Notes: generated by a model not told the origin, from the letters alone. Shown: positions 8,778 to 17,219, counted from the stretch's first letter. The stretch is 64,000 bases of DNA from JANPJV01 sp031425695 (GCA_031425695.1 JANPJV010000267.1:1-64000), one strand, 5' to 3'. Numbers and translations are program-made.

Positions 8778-11405
8778 ATGAAAACGACGAACGAAATCCG
8801 CACCGCCTTTCTCGATTACTTCGTCGGCAAGGGCCATCGGCATGTGCCATCGAGCTCGCTGGTGCCGGGCAATGACCCGACCCTGCTGTTCACCAACTCC
8901 GGCATGGTGCAGTTCAAGGACACTTTCCTCGGCGCCGAGAAGCGCGATTACGTGCGCGCAGCCTCTTCCCAGCGCTGCGTGCGCGCTGGCGGCAAGCACA
9001 ATGATCTCGATCAGGTCGGCTATACGGCCCGGCATCACACCTTTTTCGAGATGCTCGGCAACTTCAGCTTCGGCGACTATTTCAAGCGCGACGCTATCCA
9101 GCACGCCTGGGAATTGCTGACAAAGGTCTACGCGCTCCCTGCGGACAAGCTCTGGGTCACCGTCTACCACACCGACGACGAAGCCTTCGATATCTGGAAC
9201 CGCGAAATCGGCGTTCCGGCGGAACGCATCGCGCGCATCGGTGACAACAAAGGCGCGCCGTACGCATCGGACAATTTCTGGCAGATGGCCGACACCGGCC
9301 CGTGCGGCCCGTGCTCCGAGATTTTCTTCGACCACGGTCCCGAGGTTGCGGGCGGCCCGCCAGGCACGCCGGAAGGCGATGGCGATCGCTACATCGAGAT
9401 CTGGAATCTCGTGTTCATGCAGTTCGACCGCGCCGCCGACGGCACGCTGACGCCGCTGCCGAAGCCATGTGTCGACACCGGCATGGGCCTCGAGCGCCTG
9501 ACCGCGGTCCTGCAGCACAAGCACAACAATTTCGAGATCGACCTGTTCCAGGGGTTGATCGACGTGGCCGCGAGCATCCTGTCGGTGGCCGACAAGCGCG
9601 AGGGCTCGCTGCGCGTCATCGCCGACCACATCCGCGCGTGCTCGTTCCTGATTGTCGACGGCGTGCTGCCGAGCAACGAGGGCCGCGGCTATGTGCTGCG
9701 CCGGATCATCCGTCGCGCATTGCGCCACGGCTGGAAGCTCGGTGTGCGCGGATCGTTCTTCTACAAGATGGTCGCGCCCTTGGTTGCGGCCATGGGCGAG
9801 GCTTATCCAGAGTTGGCCAATCGGCAGAGCTTCGTCGAACAGGTGCTGCAGGCCGAAGAAGAGCGCTTTGCCGAGACCCTCGACAGCGGCATGAAGGTGT
9901 TCGAACTGGTTGCGGCTAAAGCGTCGACGCAGATCCCGGGCGCCGAAGCATTCCGTCTCTACGACACCTTCGGATTCCCGGTCGATCTCACGGCCGACAT
10001 CGCCCGTGAGCGCGGGCTGGAAGTCGACATGGCAGGCTTCGAGGCGGCAATGGACGCCCAGCGCGAACGCGCGCGCGGCGCCAGCAGTTTCGGTGGCGGC
10101 GTGCAGATGACCGCAGAGCATGCGGACGGCCTGTCCCCCACCTCGTTCGCCGGCTATGACGGCTTGAGCGGCGAGGGCAGGGTGCTGCGCATCCTGGTCG
10201 AAGGCAAGGCACGCGGCGCGCTCGAAAAGGGCGAGTCCGGCTTGCTGGTGCTCGACCAGACCCCGTTCTACGCCGAGTCCGGCGGCCAGGTCGGCGATGC
10301 CGGCGAGCTCACCAGTCCCGGGCTACGCATCGCGATCAGCGACACCATCAAGCTGGCGGGCGTCTATCACGGCCACGTGGCCGAAGTGCTCGAAGGGCGC
10401 ATCGAGATCGGCTCCAGCGTGCGCGCGCAGGTCGACGGCGAACGCCGCCGCGCGATCGTGCTCAACCACTCAGGCACGCACCTGCTGCATGCAGCATTGC
10501 GCGAAGAGCTCGGCACTCACGTGCAGCAGAAGGGCAGCCTGGTCGCGCCCGATCGCCTGCGCTTCGATTTCTCGCATTTCCAGCCGATTACGCCGGCCCA
10601 GCTGGCGCGCATCGAAGCGCGCGTCAACGAGCAGATCCGCGCCAACGAGCAGGCCGAAATCCACCAGATGGGCATGCAGGAAGCACTCGATTTCGGCGCG
10701 ATGGCGCTCTTCGGCGAAAAGTACGGCGACAACGTGCGCGTGCTCAAGATGGGTGGCTTCTCGATCGAGCTCTGCGGCGGGACGCACGTCAGCCGCGCTG
10801 GCGACATCGGCCTCTTCAAGATCCTGAGTGAAGGTGGCATCTCGTCCGGTGTGCGCCGCATCGAGGCGATCACCGGCGCCGCCGCGCTCGCGCTGGTGCA
10901 GGAACAGGAAGCGCGCGTACGTGAGCTCGGGGCGCTGCTGGGCGCGACGGGCGACCAGGTCGTCGCGAAGGTGCAACTGTTGCTGGATCGCCTCAAGAAA
11001 GAAGAGCGCGAGCTCGCCGCGCTCAAGTCGAAAGCCGCGTCAGCGTCCAGCGACGACCTCATCGCGCGGGCGATCGAAATCAACGGCATCCACGTGCTGT
11101 CCGAGCGCCTCGAAGGCATCGACGCCAAGGTTTTGCGGGAAATGCTCGACAAACTGCGCCAGAAGCTCGGCAACGTGGTCGTGGTGCTCGCCTCTGCTGA
11201 AGGCGGCAAGGCCGCCCTCGTCGCCGGCGTCAGCGGCACCGCGCTCGCCAAGGTCAAGGCAGGTGAAGTGCTCGGCTTCGTCGCCGCCAAGTCCGGCGGC
11301 AAAGGTGGTGGCCGCCCGGACATGGCACAGGGTGGTGCCAATGACGGCCCGGCGTTGATCGAGGCGTTGGCCAGCGTGGCGGAGTACGTCCGGGAGCGCG
11401 CATAG
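8778..11405 (+). CDS. alaS: alanine-tRNA ligase
   Basis: AlaRS charges tRNA-Ala and edits mischarged Ser/Gly. The 875-residue protein is full length and begins MKTTNEIRTAFLDYFVGKGH, a canonical start, so the ATG at 8778 is preferred over the TTG at 8760. The class II aminoacylation core is at the N-terminus (FTNSGMVQFKD, GHHT-like ARHHTFFEMLGNFSFGDYFK). The editing-domain zinc ligands appear as NHSGTHLLHAAL and CGGTHVSRAGDIG, followed by the C-Ala domain. The order recA-recX-alaS-csrA-tRNA-Ser is conserved in many Gammaproteobacteria. Confidence 0.98.
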   Translation: MKTTNEIRTAFLDYFVGKGHRHVPSSSLVPGNDPTLLFTNSGMVQFKDTFLGAEKRDYVRAASSQRCVRAGGKHNDLDQVGYTARHHTFFEMLGNFSFGDYFKRDAIQHAWELLTKVYALPADKLWVTVYHTDDEAFDIWNREIGVPAERIARIGDNKGAPYASDNFWQMADTGPCGPCSEIFFDHGPEVAGGPPGTPEGDGDRYIEIWNLVFMQFDRAADGTLTPLPKPCVDTGMGLERLTAVLQHKHNNFEIDLFQGLIDVAASILSVADKREGSLRVIADHIRACSFLIVDGVLPSNEGRGYVLRRIIRRALRHGWKLGVRGSFFYKMVAPLVAAMGEAYPELANRQSFVEQVLQAEEERFAETLDSGMKVFELVAAKASTQIPGAEAFRLYDTFGFPVDLTADIARERGLEVDMAGFEAAMDAQRERARGASSFGGGVQMTAEHADGLSPTSFAGYDGLSGEGRVLRILVEGKARGALEKGESGLLVLDQTPFYAESGGQVGDAGELTSPGLRIAISDTIKLAGVYHGHVAEVLEGRIEIGSSVRAQVDGERRRAIVLNHSGTHLLHAALREELGTHVQQKGSLVAPDRLRFDFSHFQPITPAQLARIEARVNEQIRANEQAEIHQMGMQEALDFGAMALFGEKYGDNVRVLKMGGFSIELCGGTHVSRAGDIGLFKILSEGGISSGVRRIEAITGAAALALVQEQEARVRELGALLGATGDQVVAKVQLLLDRLKKEERELAALKSKAASASSDDLIARAIEINGIHVLSERLEGIDAKVLREMLDKLRQKLGNVVVVLASAEGGKAALVAGVSGTALAKVKAGEVLGFVAAKSGGKGGGRPDMAQGGANDGPALIEALASVAEYVRERA

Positions 11406-11426
11406 GGTTGGACGCTCTTGCATGTG

Positions 11427-11600
11427 GTGGGTCTGCGCTATGCGCGGACGCTCTGGCTGACGGCACACGCGTCCGCGCGCAGCGCAGACCCACCATAAGC
11501 AAAGGCGTCCGCCCGCAGCGCAGACCCACCACAAGCAAAAGGCGTCCGCGCGCAGCGCAGACCCACCACAAGCCAAACGCATCGATCCACCACACGCAAG
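11427..11600. repeat. repeat family A array 1 (1 inverted + 3 direct copies)
   Basis: An inverted copy, GTGGGTCTGCGC followed by ATGCGCGGACGCT, starts at 11427. About three direct copies of the complementary unit follow, each with core GTCCGCGCGCAGCGCAGAC plus CCACCA and a short A-rich linker, at a period near 36 bp. A degenerate tail runs to 11600. Each core is an imperfect palindrome, so every unit can form its own hairpin. The array lies between alaS and csrA. Confidence 0.85.
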
Positions 11601-11766
11601 TGTGCCAACGCCATCACTCCCCAATCATTGCCCTCGCCGACCTGCTCGGCTAACATCCGCCCTCCCTGGCGCCGACTCTTTGGCTCGTGCACCCGGGATG
11701 ACAAGGACAGTTAGGGGCACACTGAATGTGCTCGCGGGGCTGAGCCCCGGCTTTCAGGAGGAATGG

Positions 11767-11967
11767 ATGCTGATCTTGACGCGTCGCGTTGGCGAGGCCC
11801 TGATGATCGGTGATCAGGTGTCCGTCACGGTGCTCGGCGTTAAAGGCAATCAGGTGCGTATCGGAATCAGCGCACCCAAAGACGTCGCCGTGCACCGCGA
11901 GGAGATTTACCAGAAGATTCGCAAGGGTGATGGTGTCGACGGCGAGTTTGAAGCCAGCGAGGCCTGA
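11767..11967 (+). CDS. csrA: carbon storage regulator CsrA
   Basis: CsrA is a small RNA-binding dimer that blocks or stabilises target mRNAs at GGA-containing hairpins. The 66-residue sequence begins MLILTRRVGEALMIGD and contains the KGNQVRIGISAPKDVAVHREEIY core, with both RNA-contact regions (N-terminal LILTRR and VAVHREEI) intact. The strong ribosome site CAGGAGG lies at 11755-11761. An ATG four nucleotides earlier is out of frame. The gene sits between alaS and tRNA-Ser, as is usual in this group. Confidence 0.97.
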   Translation: MLILTRRVGEALMIGDQVSVTVLGVKGNQVRIGISAPKDVAVHREEIYQKIRKGDGVDGEFEASEA

Positions 11968-11982
11968 CCTGAAAAAAGACCC

Positions 11983-12075
11983 GGAGAGATGCCCGAGAGG
12001 CCGAAGGGGCTCCCCTGCTAAGGGAGTATGTGACTAAAAATCGCATCGAGGGTTCGAATCCCTCTCTCTCCGCCA
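11983..12075 (+). tRNA. tRNA-Ser (anticodon GCT)
   Basis: A 93-nt cloverleaf with acceptor GGAGAGA pairing with TCTCTCC, discriminator G and an encoded CCA at 12073-12075. The anticodon stem CTCCC/GGGAG encloses the loop CTGCTAA, giving anticodon GCT for AGC/AGU codons. A long variable arm typical of serine tRNAs and the TPsiC sequence GGTTCGAATCC are present. Confidence 0.97.
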
Positions 12076-12082
12076 GTAAACG

Positions 12083-12110
12083 AAAAAGCCGCCCCCTGGG
12101 CGGCTTTTTT
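12083..12110 (+). terminator. intrinsic terminator after tRNA-Ser
   Basis: The stem AAGCCGCCC, a short CCT loop and GGGCGGCTT are followed by a run of six T. It sits 8 nt after the tRNA CCA end and should stop transcripts from the csrA-tRNA unit. Confidence 0.92.
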
Positions 12111-12228
12111 GTTTGCTGACCCCGGGAAACGCCTTGGCGCGCATGGGTTTCCGCATCGCGGTGATGCAGCGGGCAGCGCCTTGATGACCGGCGTCGCACA
12201 GACGGTTCGCATCGAATCGCGATCACCT

Positions 12229-12257
12229 CTGTCACCTCGCTGTCGCTCCACCGTCAT
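12229..12257 (+). promoter_or_regulatory. predicted Pho box upstream of the lipid-remodelling operon
   Basis: Three 7-bp half-sites begin exactly 11 bp apart: CTGTCAC (12229), CTGTCGC (12240) and CCGTCAT (12251). The PhoB consensus is CTGTCAT repeated with a 4-bp spacer. The last half-site ends 57 nt before the olsF-like start. The call is by consensus match only. Confidence 0.7.
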
Positions 12258-12314
12258 CCCGGCGTTGCTTGCGGTGCGCATCGTTCGCGCTGCCAATCGC
12301 TGACGAGGTGCGCC

Positions 12315-14039
12315 ATGAGAAGCATCGAGGCACGAGTTGCTGCATCGGCCGAGCGGATTGGGGAACGCTGGCCGCAGTGGGTACGGGGCATCGGCGCCCA
12401 ATTCGCGCGCCCGTTGATGCGCAGTCTCAAGGCGTTCACGCGGCTGGAGGCGATCGAGGCGTTCCTGGCCGCGCATCCGCATCTCCACGGCCTCGAATTC
12501 GTCGAAGGTGTCATGCGCCACCTGGACGTGCGTTATCGCGTTGACGACCTCGAACGCCAGCGCATTCCGCTGACCGGTGCGTGCGTGATCTATGCCAACC
12601 ATCCGTTGGGCGGCCTGGATGCGCTGGCCTTGCTGAAGCTCGTCGGCGATATACGGCGCGATGTGCGCATCGTCGCCAATGACTGGCTCGTTGCGGTCGA
12701 GCCGTTGGCACCGCTGCTGCTGCCGGTGCGACTCTTCGGCGGAAGCGCCCGGCCGGAAGAGCTGCAAGGCATCGAAGCCGCGTTGGCAGACGGCGCGGCC
12801 GTCATCATTTTCCCCGCTGGCGCGGTGGCCCGGCTCGGCTGGAGAGGCGTGCGTGAACGTCCCTGGCGCAGCAGCTTCCTGCGTTTTGCGGCGGCCGCGA
12901 GGGCGCCGCTGGTGCCGGTGCGCGTCAATGCACGCAACAGCCCGCTGTTCTATGCCGGCGCGGCGCTCGCCCAACCCATCGGCACTGCGCTGTTGCCGCG
13001 CGAGGCTTTCACCCGCCGCCAGCGCCGCATCGACGTCTTCATCGATCGCCCGTGGCACGCGCAGTCACTGCCCGACGGCCACACCCGACTACGCGAGCGC
13101 GCGCATTCACTGCAGCGCGAGCTGTTTTCCGCCAGGAAGCGCCCGGATGCGCTGGAAGCGATCGCGCATCCGTTGCCCGTGCGCACCTTGGGCGCGGAGA
13201 TGGCGCGCCTCGATGTGCTCGGCGGAACCCCCGATGGCAAGCGCATCCTGCTCGCGCGCCCCGGCGCCTCCAGCGTGGTGCTGCGCGAGATGGCGCGCCT
13301 GCGCGAGCTCAGCTTTCGCGCGGCCGGCGAAGGCGGCGGTGGAGCGCTCGACTGGGACCGCTACGACGCCTGGTACGACCAGTTGATCCTCTGGGACGAA
13401 CCGGCGCAGCGCGTGGTCGGCGGCTATCGCCTCGCTCGCAGTGCGGAGATCCAGGCGACGCATGGCCGCGACGGCTTGTATACGGCTTCGTTGTTCCGCT
13501 TTGGTCCAAGCTTCGATGCCTTGCTTGCGCAAGGACTCGAGCTCGGCCGCAGTTTCGTGGTGCCGGACTATTGGGGAACACGCAGTCTCGATTATCTCTG
13601 GTACGGCATTGGCGCCTACTTGAGGCGCTATCCGCAGCTGCGCTATCTGTTCGGCACGGTGTCGATCAGCGCGAGCCTGGCGCCTTCCGCGCGCGACGCG
13701 TTGGTCGAGTACTACTCGCTCTACTTCCGGGATCCCGAGCATCGCGTCGACGCGCTCGACCCCTATCCACAGCCGCCGCCGACGCCGGCGTTTGCGGCGC
13801 TGGACGCCGAGCAGGCCTTCGCGCTCTTGCGTGCCAACCTCGCGGCGCTCGGCGCGAAGGTTCCGGTGCTGTACCGCCAATACACTGAGCTCACCGTGCC
13901 CGGCGGCGCCAGCTTCCTCGCCTTTGGGCTCGACCGCAGTTTCAGCAACGCAGTCGACGGCCTGATATTGCTCGACCTGGACCTGCTGCAGCCACGCAAA
14001 CGCCAGCGCTACCTGGCCAGCATCCCGGCCTGCTCATGA
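12315..14039 (+). CDS. olsF: bifunctional acyltransferase, OlsF-like (ornithine lipid synthesis)
   Basis: The 574-residue protein joins two acyltransferase domains. Residues about 60-280 form a PlsC/OlsA-like domain with the YANHPLGGLD active-site motif and a downstream IIFPAGAV motif. Residues about 290-574 resemble the OlsB-like GNAT domain (GGYRLARSAEI, GLYTASLFRF, LELGRSFVVPDYWGTRSLDYLWYGIG). This OlsA-OlsB fusion is the arrangement of OlsF, which N-acylates ornithine and then O-acylates the 3-hydroxy fatty acid to give ornithine lipid, a phosphorus-free membrane lipid. The gene follows a predicted Pho box, and its stop overlaps the plcP-like start as ATGA. Other N-acyl amino acid lipids cannot be excluded. 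Confidence 0.8.
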   Translation: MRSIEARVAASAERIGERWPQWVRGIGAQFARPLMRSLKAFTRLEAIEAFLAAHPHLHGLEFVEGVMRHLDVRYRVDDLERQRIPLTGACVIYANHPLGGLDALALLKLVGDIRRDVRIVANDWLVAVEPLAPLLLPVRLFGGSARPEELQGIEAALADGAAVIIFPAGAVARLGWRGVRERPWRSSFLRFAAAARAPLVPVRVNARNSPLFYAGAALAQPIGTALLPREAFTRRQRRIDVFIDRPWHAQSLPDGHTRLRERAHSLQRELFSARKRPDALEAIAHPLPVRTLGAEMARLDVLGGTPDGKRILLARPGASSVVLREMARLRELSFRAAGEGGGGALDWDRYDAWYDQLILWDEPAQRVVGGYRLARSAEIQATHGRDGLYTASLFRFGPSFDALLAQGLELGRSFVVPDYWGTRSLDYLWYGIGAYLRRYPQLRYLFGTVSISASLAPSARDALVEYYSLYFRDPEHRVDALDPYPQPPPTPAFAALDAEQAFALLRANLAALGAKVPVLYRQYTELTVPGGASFLAFGLDRSFSNAVDGLILLDLDLLQPRKRQRYLASIPACS

Positions 14040-14872
14040 ATACGCCGGCGCTGGCGACGCGCGCTGTATTCCTCTCCGACCTGCACCTCGGCTCCCCGCA
14101 TTGCCACGCCGAAGAACTGGTCGAATACCTGACGCGCCTGCGGACCCGGCAGCTCTATCTGATCGGCGACGTCATCGATCTCTGGTGGCTCAGCCAGCAC
14201 CGCGTGCGCTTCGACGCCACGCATCTGGCGATATTCGAACAGTTGCGCGCGCTGGCTCGCAGCGGGACCGAGATCGTCTATATCCCCGGCAATCACGACC
14301 GCAATCTGCGCGAATTCTGCGGCCTGCAATTGCCCGGAATCACCGTGCGGCGCGATGCCATCCATCGCGGCGCCGATGGCCGCCGCTACCTCGTGACCCA
14401 TGGCGACGATTTCGACGCCGAGGTTGCCCACGGCGGCTGGCGCGAGCGCCTGGGAGATCGCCTTTACGGACATATCCTCGACGGCAACCGCATCACCCAT
14501 CGGTTGCGCCGCCGGCTCGGCCTGCGCTACTGGTCGCTCGCCGGATTTTTAAAGCGCCAGAGCGTGCTCGCCGAGCGTTACATCGAACGCTACGTCGAAG
14601 CCGGCATCGCCGCCGCCATCATGCGCGGGCTCGACGGAATCATCTGCGGCCACATTCACCGACCCGCGCTGTTCGAACGCCGCGGCATCGTCTACGCCAA
14701 TGATGGCGATTGGGTCGAGAGCCTTACCGCCGTCAGCGAGGACAGCGCCGGCGGGCTGACATTGTCGCGATGGCAGGGGGAGATGGAGCCCTTTGCGGTG
14801 CTGGCACCGCGCAGCCGCCAAGCGGTGGCGGCATCAGCCGACACCGTCGGCACAGTGCCCGAGCTGGCCTGA
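14036..14872 (+). CDS. plcP: PlcP-like phospholipase C (metallophosphoesterase)
   Basis: This 278-residue calcineurin-type phosphoesterase has all metal-site motifs: SDLHLGS, GDVIDLWW, GNHD, VTHGDDFD and GHIHRP. By sequence style it belongs to the LpxH-like group. That group includes the Sinorhizobium and marine PlcP enzymes, which cleave phosphatidylcholine or phosphatidylethanolamine to diacylglycerol under phosphate limitation. The 4-nt overlap with olsF and the btaAB genes immediately downstream favour PlcP over lipid A synthesis, because BtaA needs diacylglycerol. There is no signal peptide, so it should act at the inner face of the cytoplasmic membrane. Substrate is inferred from context. 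Confidence 0.75.
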   Translation: MNTPALATRAVFLSDLHLGSPHCHAEELVEYLTRLRTRQLYLIGDVIDLWWLSQHRVRFDATHLAIFEQLRALARSGTEIVYIPGNHDRNLREFCGLQLPGITVRRDAIHRGADGRRYLVTHGDDFDAEVAHGGWRERLGDRLYGHILDGNRITHRLRRRLGLRYWSLAGFLKRQSVLAERYIERYVEAGIAAAIMRGLDGIICGHIHRPALFERRGIVYANDGDWVESLTAVSEDSAGGLTLSRWQGEMEPFAVLAPRSRQAVAASADTVGTVPELA

Positions 14873-14882
14873 ATCCGTCCGC

Positions 14883-14911
14883 CCGTCATCTGCGTGTCAT
14901 CGGCCTGTTAT
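14883..14911 (+). promoter_or_regulatory. predicted Pho box upstream of btaA
   Basis: Half-sites CCGTCAT (14883), GTGTCAT (14894) and CTGTTAT (14905) start exactly 11 bp apart, matching the PhoB repeat geometry. The last ends 54 nt before the btaA ATG. It could give btaAB its own phosphate-controlled promoter in addition to read-through from olsF-plcP. Confidence 0.7.
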
Positions 14912-14965
14912 CTCCGCGTAGCCCAGCCGCGACAAGCTCCGGGAAACCTCAAGGAAGCCAAGGCC

Positions 14966-16126
14966 ATGTCCAGCCTCAAGAAGCGCGCCTACGACGCCTG
15001 GTTTCGGCATGTCCACGGGTCGCGGCTGATCTACAACACCTGCTGGGAAGACCCACGCGCCGATCGGGCGTTGCTCGGGCTGGGCACCGGCAGCCGCCTC
15101 GCGATGATCACCAGCGCCGGCTGCAACGCGCTCGATTACCTGCTCGACGATCCCGAGCGCATCGACTGTGTGGACTTGAACCCGCGCCAGAACGCACTGC
15201 TCGACTTGAAGCTGGCGGCGCTCGCCACCCTTGCGCACCCCGAGCTGTTCGCGTTGTTCGGGACCGGTCGCCATGCGCAGATCAGCGAGCTCTACCGATC
15301 GAAATTGCGACCGTGCCTGCAGTCGGCTTCAGCCGCGTTCTGGGACCGGCACCTGCATTGGTTCGATGGCAGCGGTCGCGGCTCGTTCTATTTCCATGGC
15401 GCGGCCGGTGACGTCGCCTGGCTGATGCACACGGTGCTGCGACGCTTGCGGCCGAGCCTGCACCGGCGCCTGCTGGCACTGTTCGAAGCGGGCGATCTTG
15501 ACCAACAGCGCGCGCTTTACGACGAAATCGAACCGCGCCTGTTCGGCGCCGGCTTGCGCACCTTGATCCGCCAACCCGCGACACTGGCATTGCTCGGCGT
15601 CCCGCGCGCCCAGCGTGACCTCATCGCGACGCGCTATCCCGGTGGTGTCAGCCGCTTCGTGCAGGACAAGCTGCGCTGGCTGATGACCGAAATCCCGATC
15701 CACGAAAATTACTTCTGGCGGCTGTACCTGCACGGCAACTACACCGAAGCGTGTTGCCCGAATTACCTGCGCGCCGCGAACCTCGAATGCCTGCGCGAGC
15801 GCCGCGACCGAGTACACCTGCACACCATGAGCTTCAGCGATTTCCTGCACACGGCGCAGCGGCCACTGACCCATTTCGTGCTGCTCGATCACCAGGACTG
15901 GCTGCATGCGCACGACGTGGCGGCGCTCGAGCTCGAGTGGCGCCTGATCCTGGAACACAGCGCGCCTGGCGCCCGGGTACTGCTCCGATCGGCCGCGCCC
16001 GAGGTGAGCTTCCTGCCGGAATTCGTGAACCAGGCGCTCCGTCCACAACCCGATTGCGAGGAATGGCACCTGCGCGACCGCGTCGGCACGTACGGCTCGA
16101 TGCTGATTGCCGAGGTCGCCGCATGA
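14966..16126 (+). CDS. btaA: BtaA-like SAM:diacylglycerol 3-amino-3-carboxypropyltransferase
   Basis: BtaA moves the 3-amino-3-carboxypropyl group of S-adenosylmethionine onto diacylglycerol to make diacylglycerol-homoserine, the first step of DGTS betaine-lipid synthesis. The 386-residue protein has the DUF3419/BtaA signatures near the N-terminus: RLIYNTCWEDPRADRALL, a SAM-site-like MITSAGCNALDYLL, and DCVDLNPRQNALLDLKLAAL. Later segments PIHENYFWRLYLHG and DHQDWL also fit the family. I use the ATG at 14966, since an upstream GTG lies inside the Pho box. Its stop overlaps the btaB start (ATGA), so the two are translationally coupled. DUF3419 is diverse, but the methyltransferase and PlcP partners support BtaA. 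Confidence 0.85.
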   Translation: MSSLKKRAYDAWFRHVHGSRLIYNTCWEDPRADRALLGLGTGSRLAMITSAGCNALDYLLDDPERIDCVDLNPRQNALLDLKLAALATLAHPELFALFGTGRHAQISELYRSKLRPCLQSASAAFWDRHLHWFDGSGRGSFYFHGAAGDVAWLMHTVLRRLRPSLHRRLLALFEAGDLDQQRALYDEIEPRLFGAGLRTLIRQPATLALLGVPRAQRDLIATRYPGGVSRFVQDKLRWLMTEIPIHENYFWRLYLHGNYTEACCPNYLRAANLECLRERRDRVHLHTMSFSDFLHTAQRPLTHFVLLDHQDWLHAHDVAALELEWRLILEHSAPGARVLLRSAAPEVSFLPEFVNQALRPQPDCEEWHLRDRVGTYGSMLIAEVAA

Positions 16127-16764
16127 GCCGCACGATTGGGCGCGACCTCACGCAGTACTACCGGCTGCATGCGCCGATCTACGACCTCACGCGCCCGTTC
16201 TTCCTGTTCGGACGCGAACGCCTCGTCGCCGAGCTTGAGCGCCGCTGTCGAGCGGAAGGGCGCATGCCGAGGCGCATCCTGGAAGTCGGCTGCGGTACGG
16301 GTCGCAACCTGGCGGCGTTGCGCGTGGCCTTTCCAGAGGCGCGACTCGTCGGAATCGACCTGTCCGACGCCATGCTCGAGCGTGCACGACGACGCCTGCG
16401 CGGGACCGTCCAACTGATCCACGGCGCGCTTGGTCCCATCGATGCGGGTGCGCCATTCGACATCGTGATCGCGTCCTACATGTTGAGCATGACCGGGGGC
16501 GAACAGGCCGCCTGCATTGCTGCGATGCGCGCTGCGCTCGCGCCGGGCGGCTGGCTCGGCGTCGCCGATTTCCACAGCACGCCGTTCCCCGGGTTCGCGT
16601 CCTGGATGGCACGCAACCACGTGCGCTTCGATGCGTCCCTGCCGGGCCAACTGGCCGCCGGAACGCCGAAGGCTTTGGTGCCATCTGCTCTGCAAGAAGA
16701 CTCACTCGCGACATTTCCCGCCTACGGCGGTTGGTGGCAGTACTTCACCTGGATCGGCCACTGA
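16123..16764 (+). CDS. btaB: BtaB-like SAM-dependent N-methyltransferase
   Basis: BtaB methylates the homoserine head group three times to complete the betaine lipid DGTS. The 213-residue protein is a class I methyltransferase: a helical N-terminus (YYRLHAPIYDLTRPFFLFGRE), SAM motif I ILEVGCGTGRNL at about residues 49-60, acidic motif LVGIDLSDAML, and a post-II motif LAPGGWLGVADFHS. The C-terminal YGGWWQYFTWIGH fits BtaB-type enzymes. The ATG at 16123 overlaps the btaA stop by 4 nt. Taken alone the sequence only supports a small-molecule methyltransferase. The BtaB call depends on the coupled BtaA. Confidence 0.82.
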   Translation: MSRTIGRDLTQYYRLHAPIYDLTRPFFLFGRERLVAELERRCRAEGRMPRRILEVGCGTGRNLAALRVAFPEARLVGIDLSDAMLERARRRLRGTVQLIHGALGPIDAGAPFDIVIASYMLSMTGGEQAACIAAMRAALAPGGWLGVADFHSTPFPGFASWMARNHVRFDASLPGQLAAGTPKALVPSALQEDSLATFPAYGGWWQYFTWIGH

Positions 16765-16800
16765 CACGAGACTGCAACCTGGCTGCAATCTGGCGGTGAT
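16761..16800 (+). promoter_or_regulatory. Pho-box-like array of four phased half-sites
   Basis: Units CTGACAC (16761), CTGCAAC (16772), CTGCAAT (16783) and CGGTGAT (16794) begin every 11 bp, ending 35 nt before the next gene. Each differs from CTGTCAT or CTGTAAC at one or more positions. It is weaker than the sites at 12229, 14883 and 19400, but the phasing is exact. The first unit overlaps the btaB stop. Confidence 0.5.
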
Positions 16801-16835
16801 ATGTTCGGCCGCCCGCAGCTGCTTGTGAAATCCGC

Positions 16836-17219
16836 ATGAAAGTTTCGTCCTCCAGGCGCAGGGTCGCCGAAGTCACGGACCCCGCCGTCAAGGCGCCCAA
16901 GCCAGCTCCAAAGCGCGCACGCCGGCTGAAATCGCCAGCAATGCCACCCATTCCCGCTCCCGCGCCGGCCGCCGAGCCCGAGCGCTCCCTGGCCAGCGCA
17001 GAGTCGCGTCGCCAGAAGAAGGTGCGCGACCGCTTCAGCATGCCGCGCGAGGATTACGCGCTCATCGACACCCTGAAGGAGCGAGCGGGCTCACTCGAGC
17101 TGAAGGCCAGGAAGAGCGAGCTCCTTCGTGCCGGCCTGCACGCTCTGACCCAGTTGAACAACGATGAATTTCGCGCGCTGCTGGATGCGCTGCCGCCGGT
17201 GAAGAAAAAGCGCGATTGA
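16836..17219 (+). CDS. small basic protein with Pro/Ala-rich N-terminus, possible Pho regulon member
   Basis: I cannot name this 127-residue protein. Residues 1-55 are lysine-, arginine-, alanine- and proline-rich and probably disordered. Residues 60-120 form a compact, charged helical domain (VRDRFSMPREDYALIDTLKER, KSELLRAGLHALTQLNNDEFRALLDAL) that I recall from other proteobacterial proteins of unknown role. The pattern slightly recalls ribbon-helix-helix proteins, so nucleic-acid or polyphosphate binding are both possible. It starts 72 nt after btaB and directly after four 11-bp-phased Pho-like half-sites. That context suggests a phosphate-starvation role, but this is inference. Confidence 0.7.
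   Translation: MKVSSSRRRVAEVTDPAVKAPKPAPKRARRLKSPAMPPIPAPAPAAEPERSLASAESRRQKKVRDRFSMPREDYALIDTLKERAGSLELKARKSELLRAGLHALTQLNNDEFRALLDALPPVKKKRD

Noticed and set aside
12018..13058. 346-codon minus-strand frame ending in GGERGIRTLDA-like residues
   Set aside because: That C-terminal string is the usual artefact of translating a tRNA-Ser gene antisense. The rest opposes olsF.
14036..14872. LpxH (UDP-2,3-diacylglucosamine hydrolase) for lipid A
   Set aside because: The motifs fit the broader family, but the gene is coupled to olsF and next to btaAB behind a Pho box, so PlcP is the better reading. LpxH cannot be fully excluded from sequence alone.
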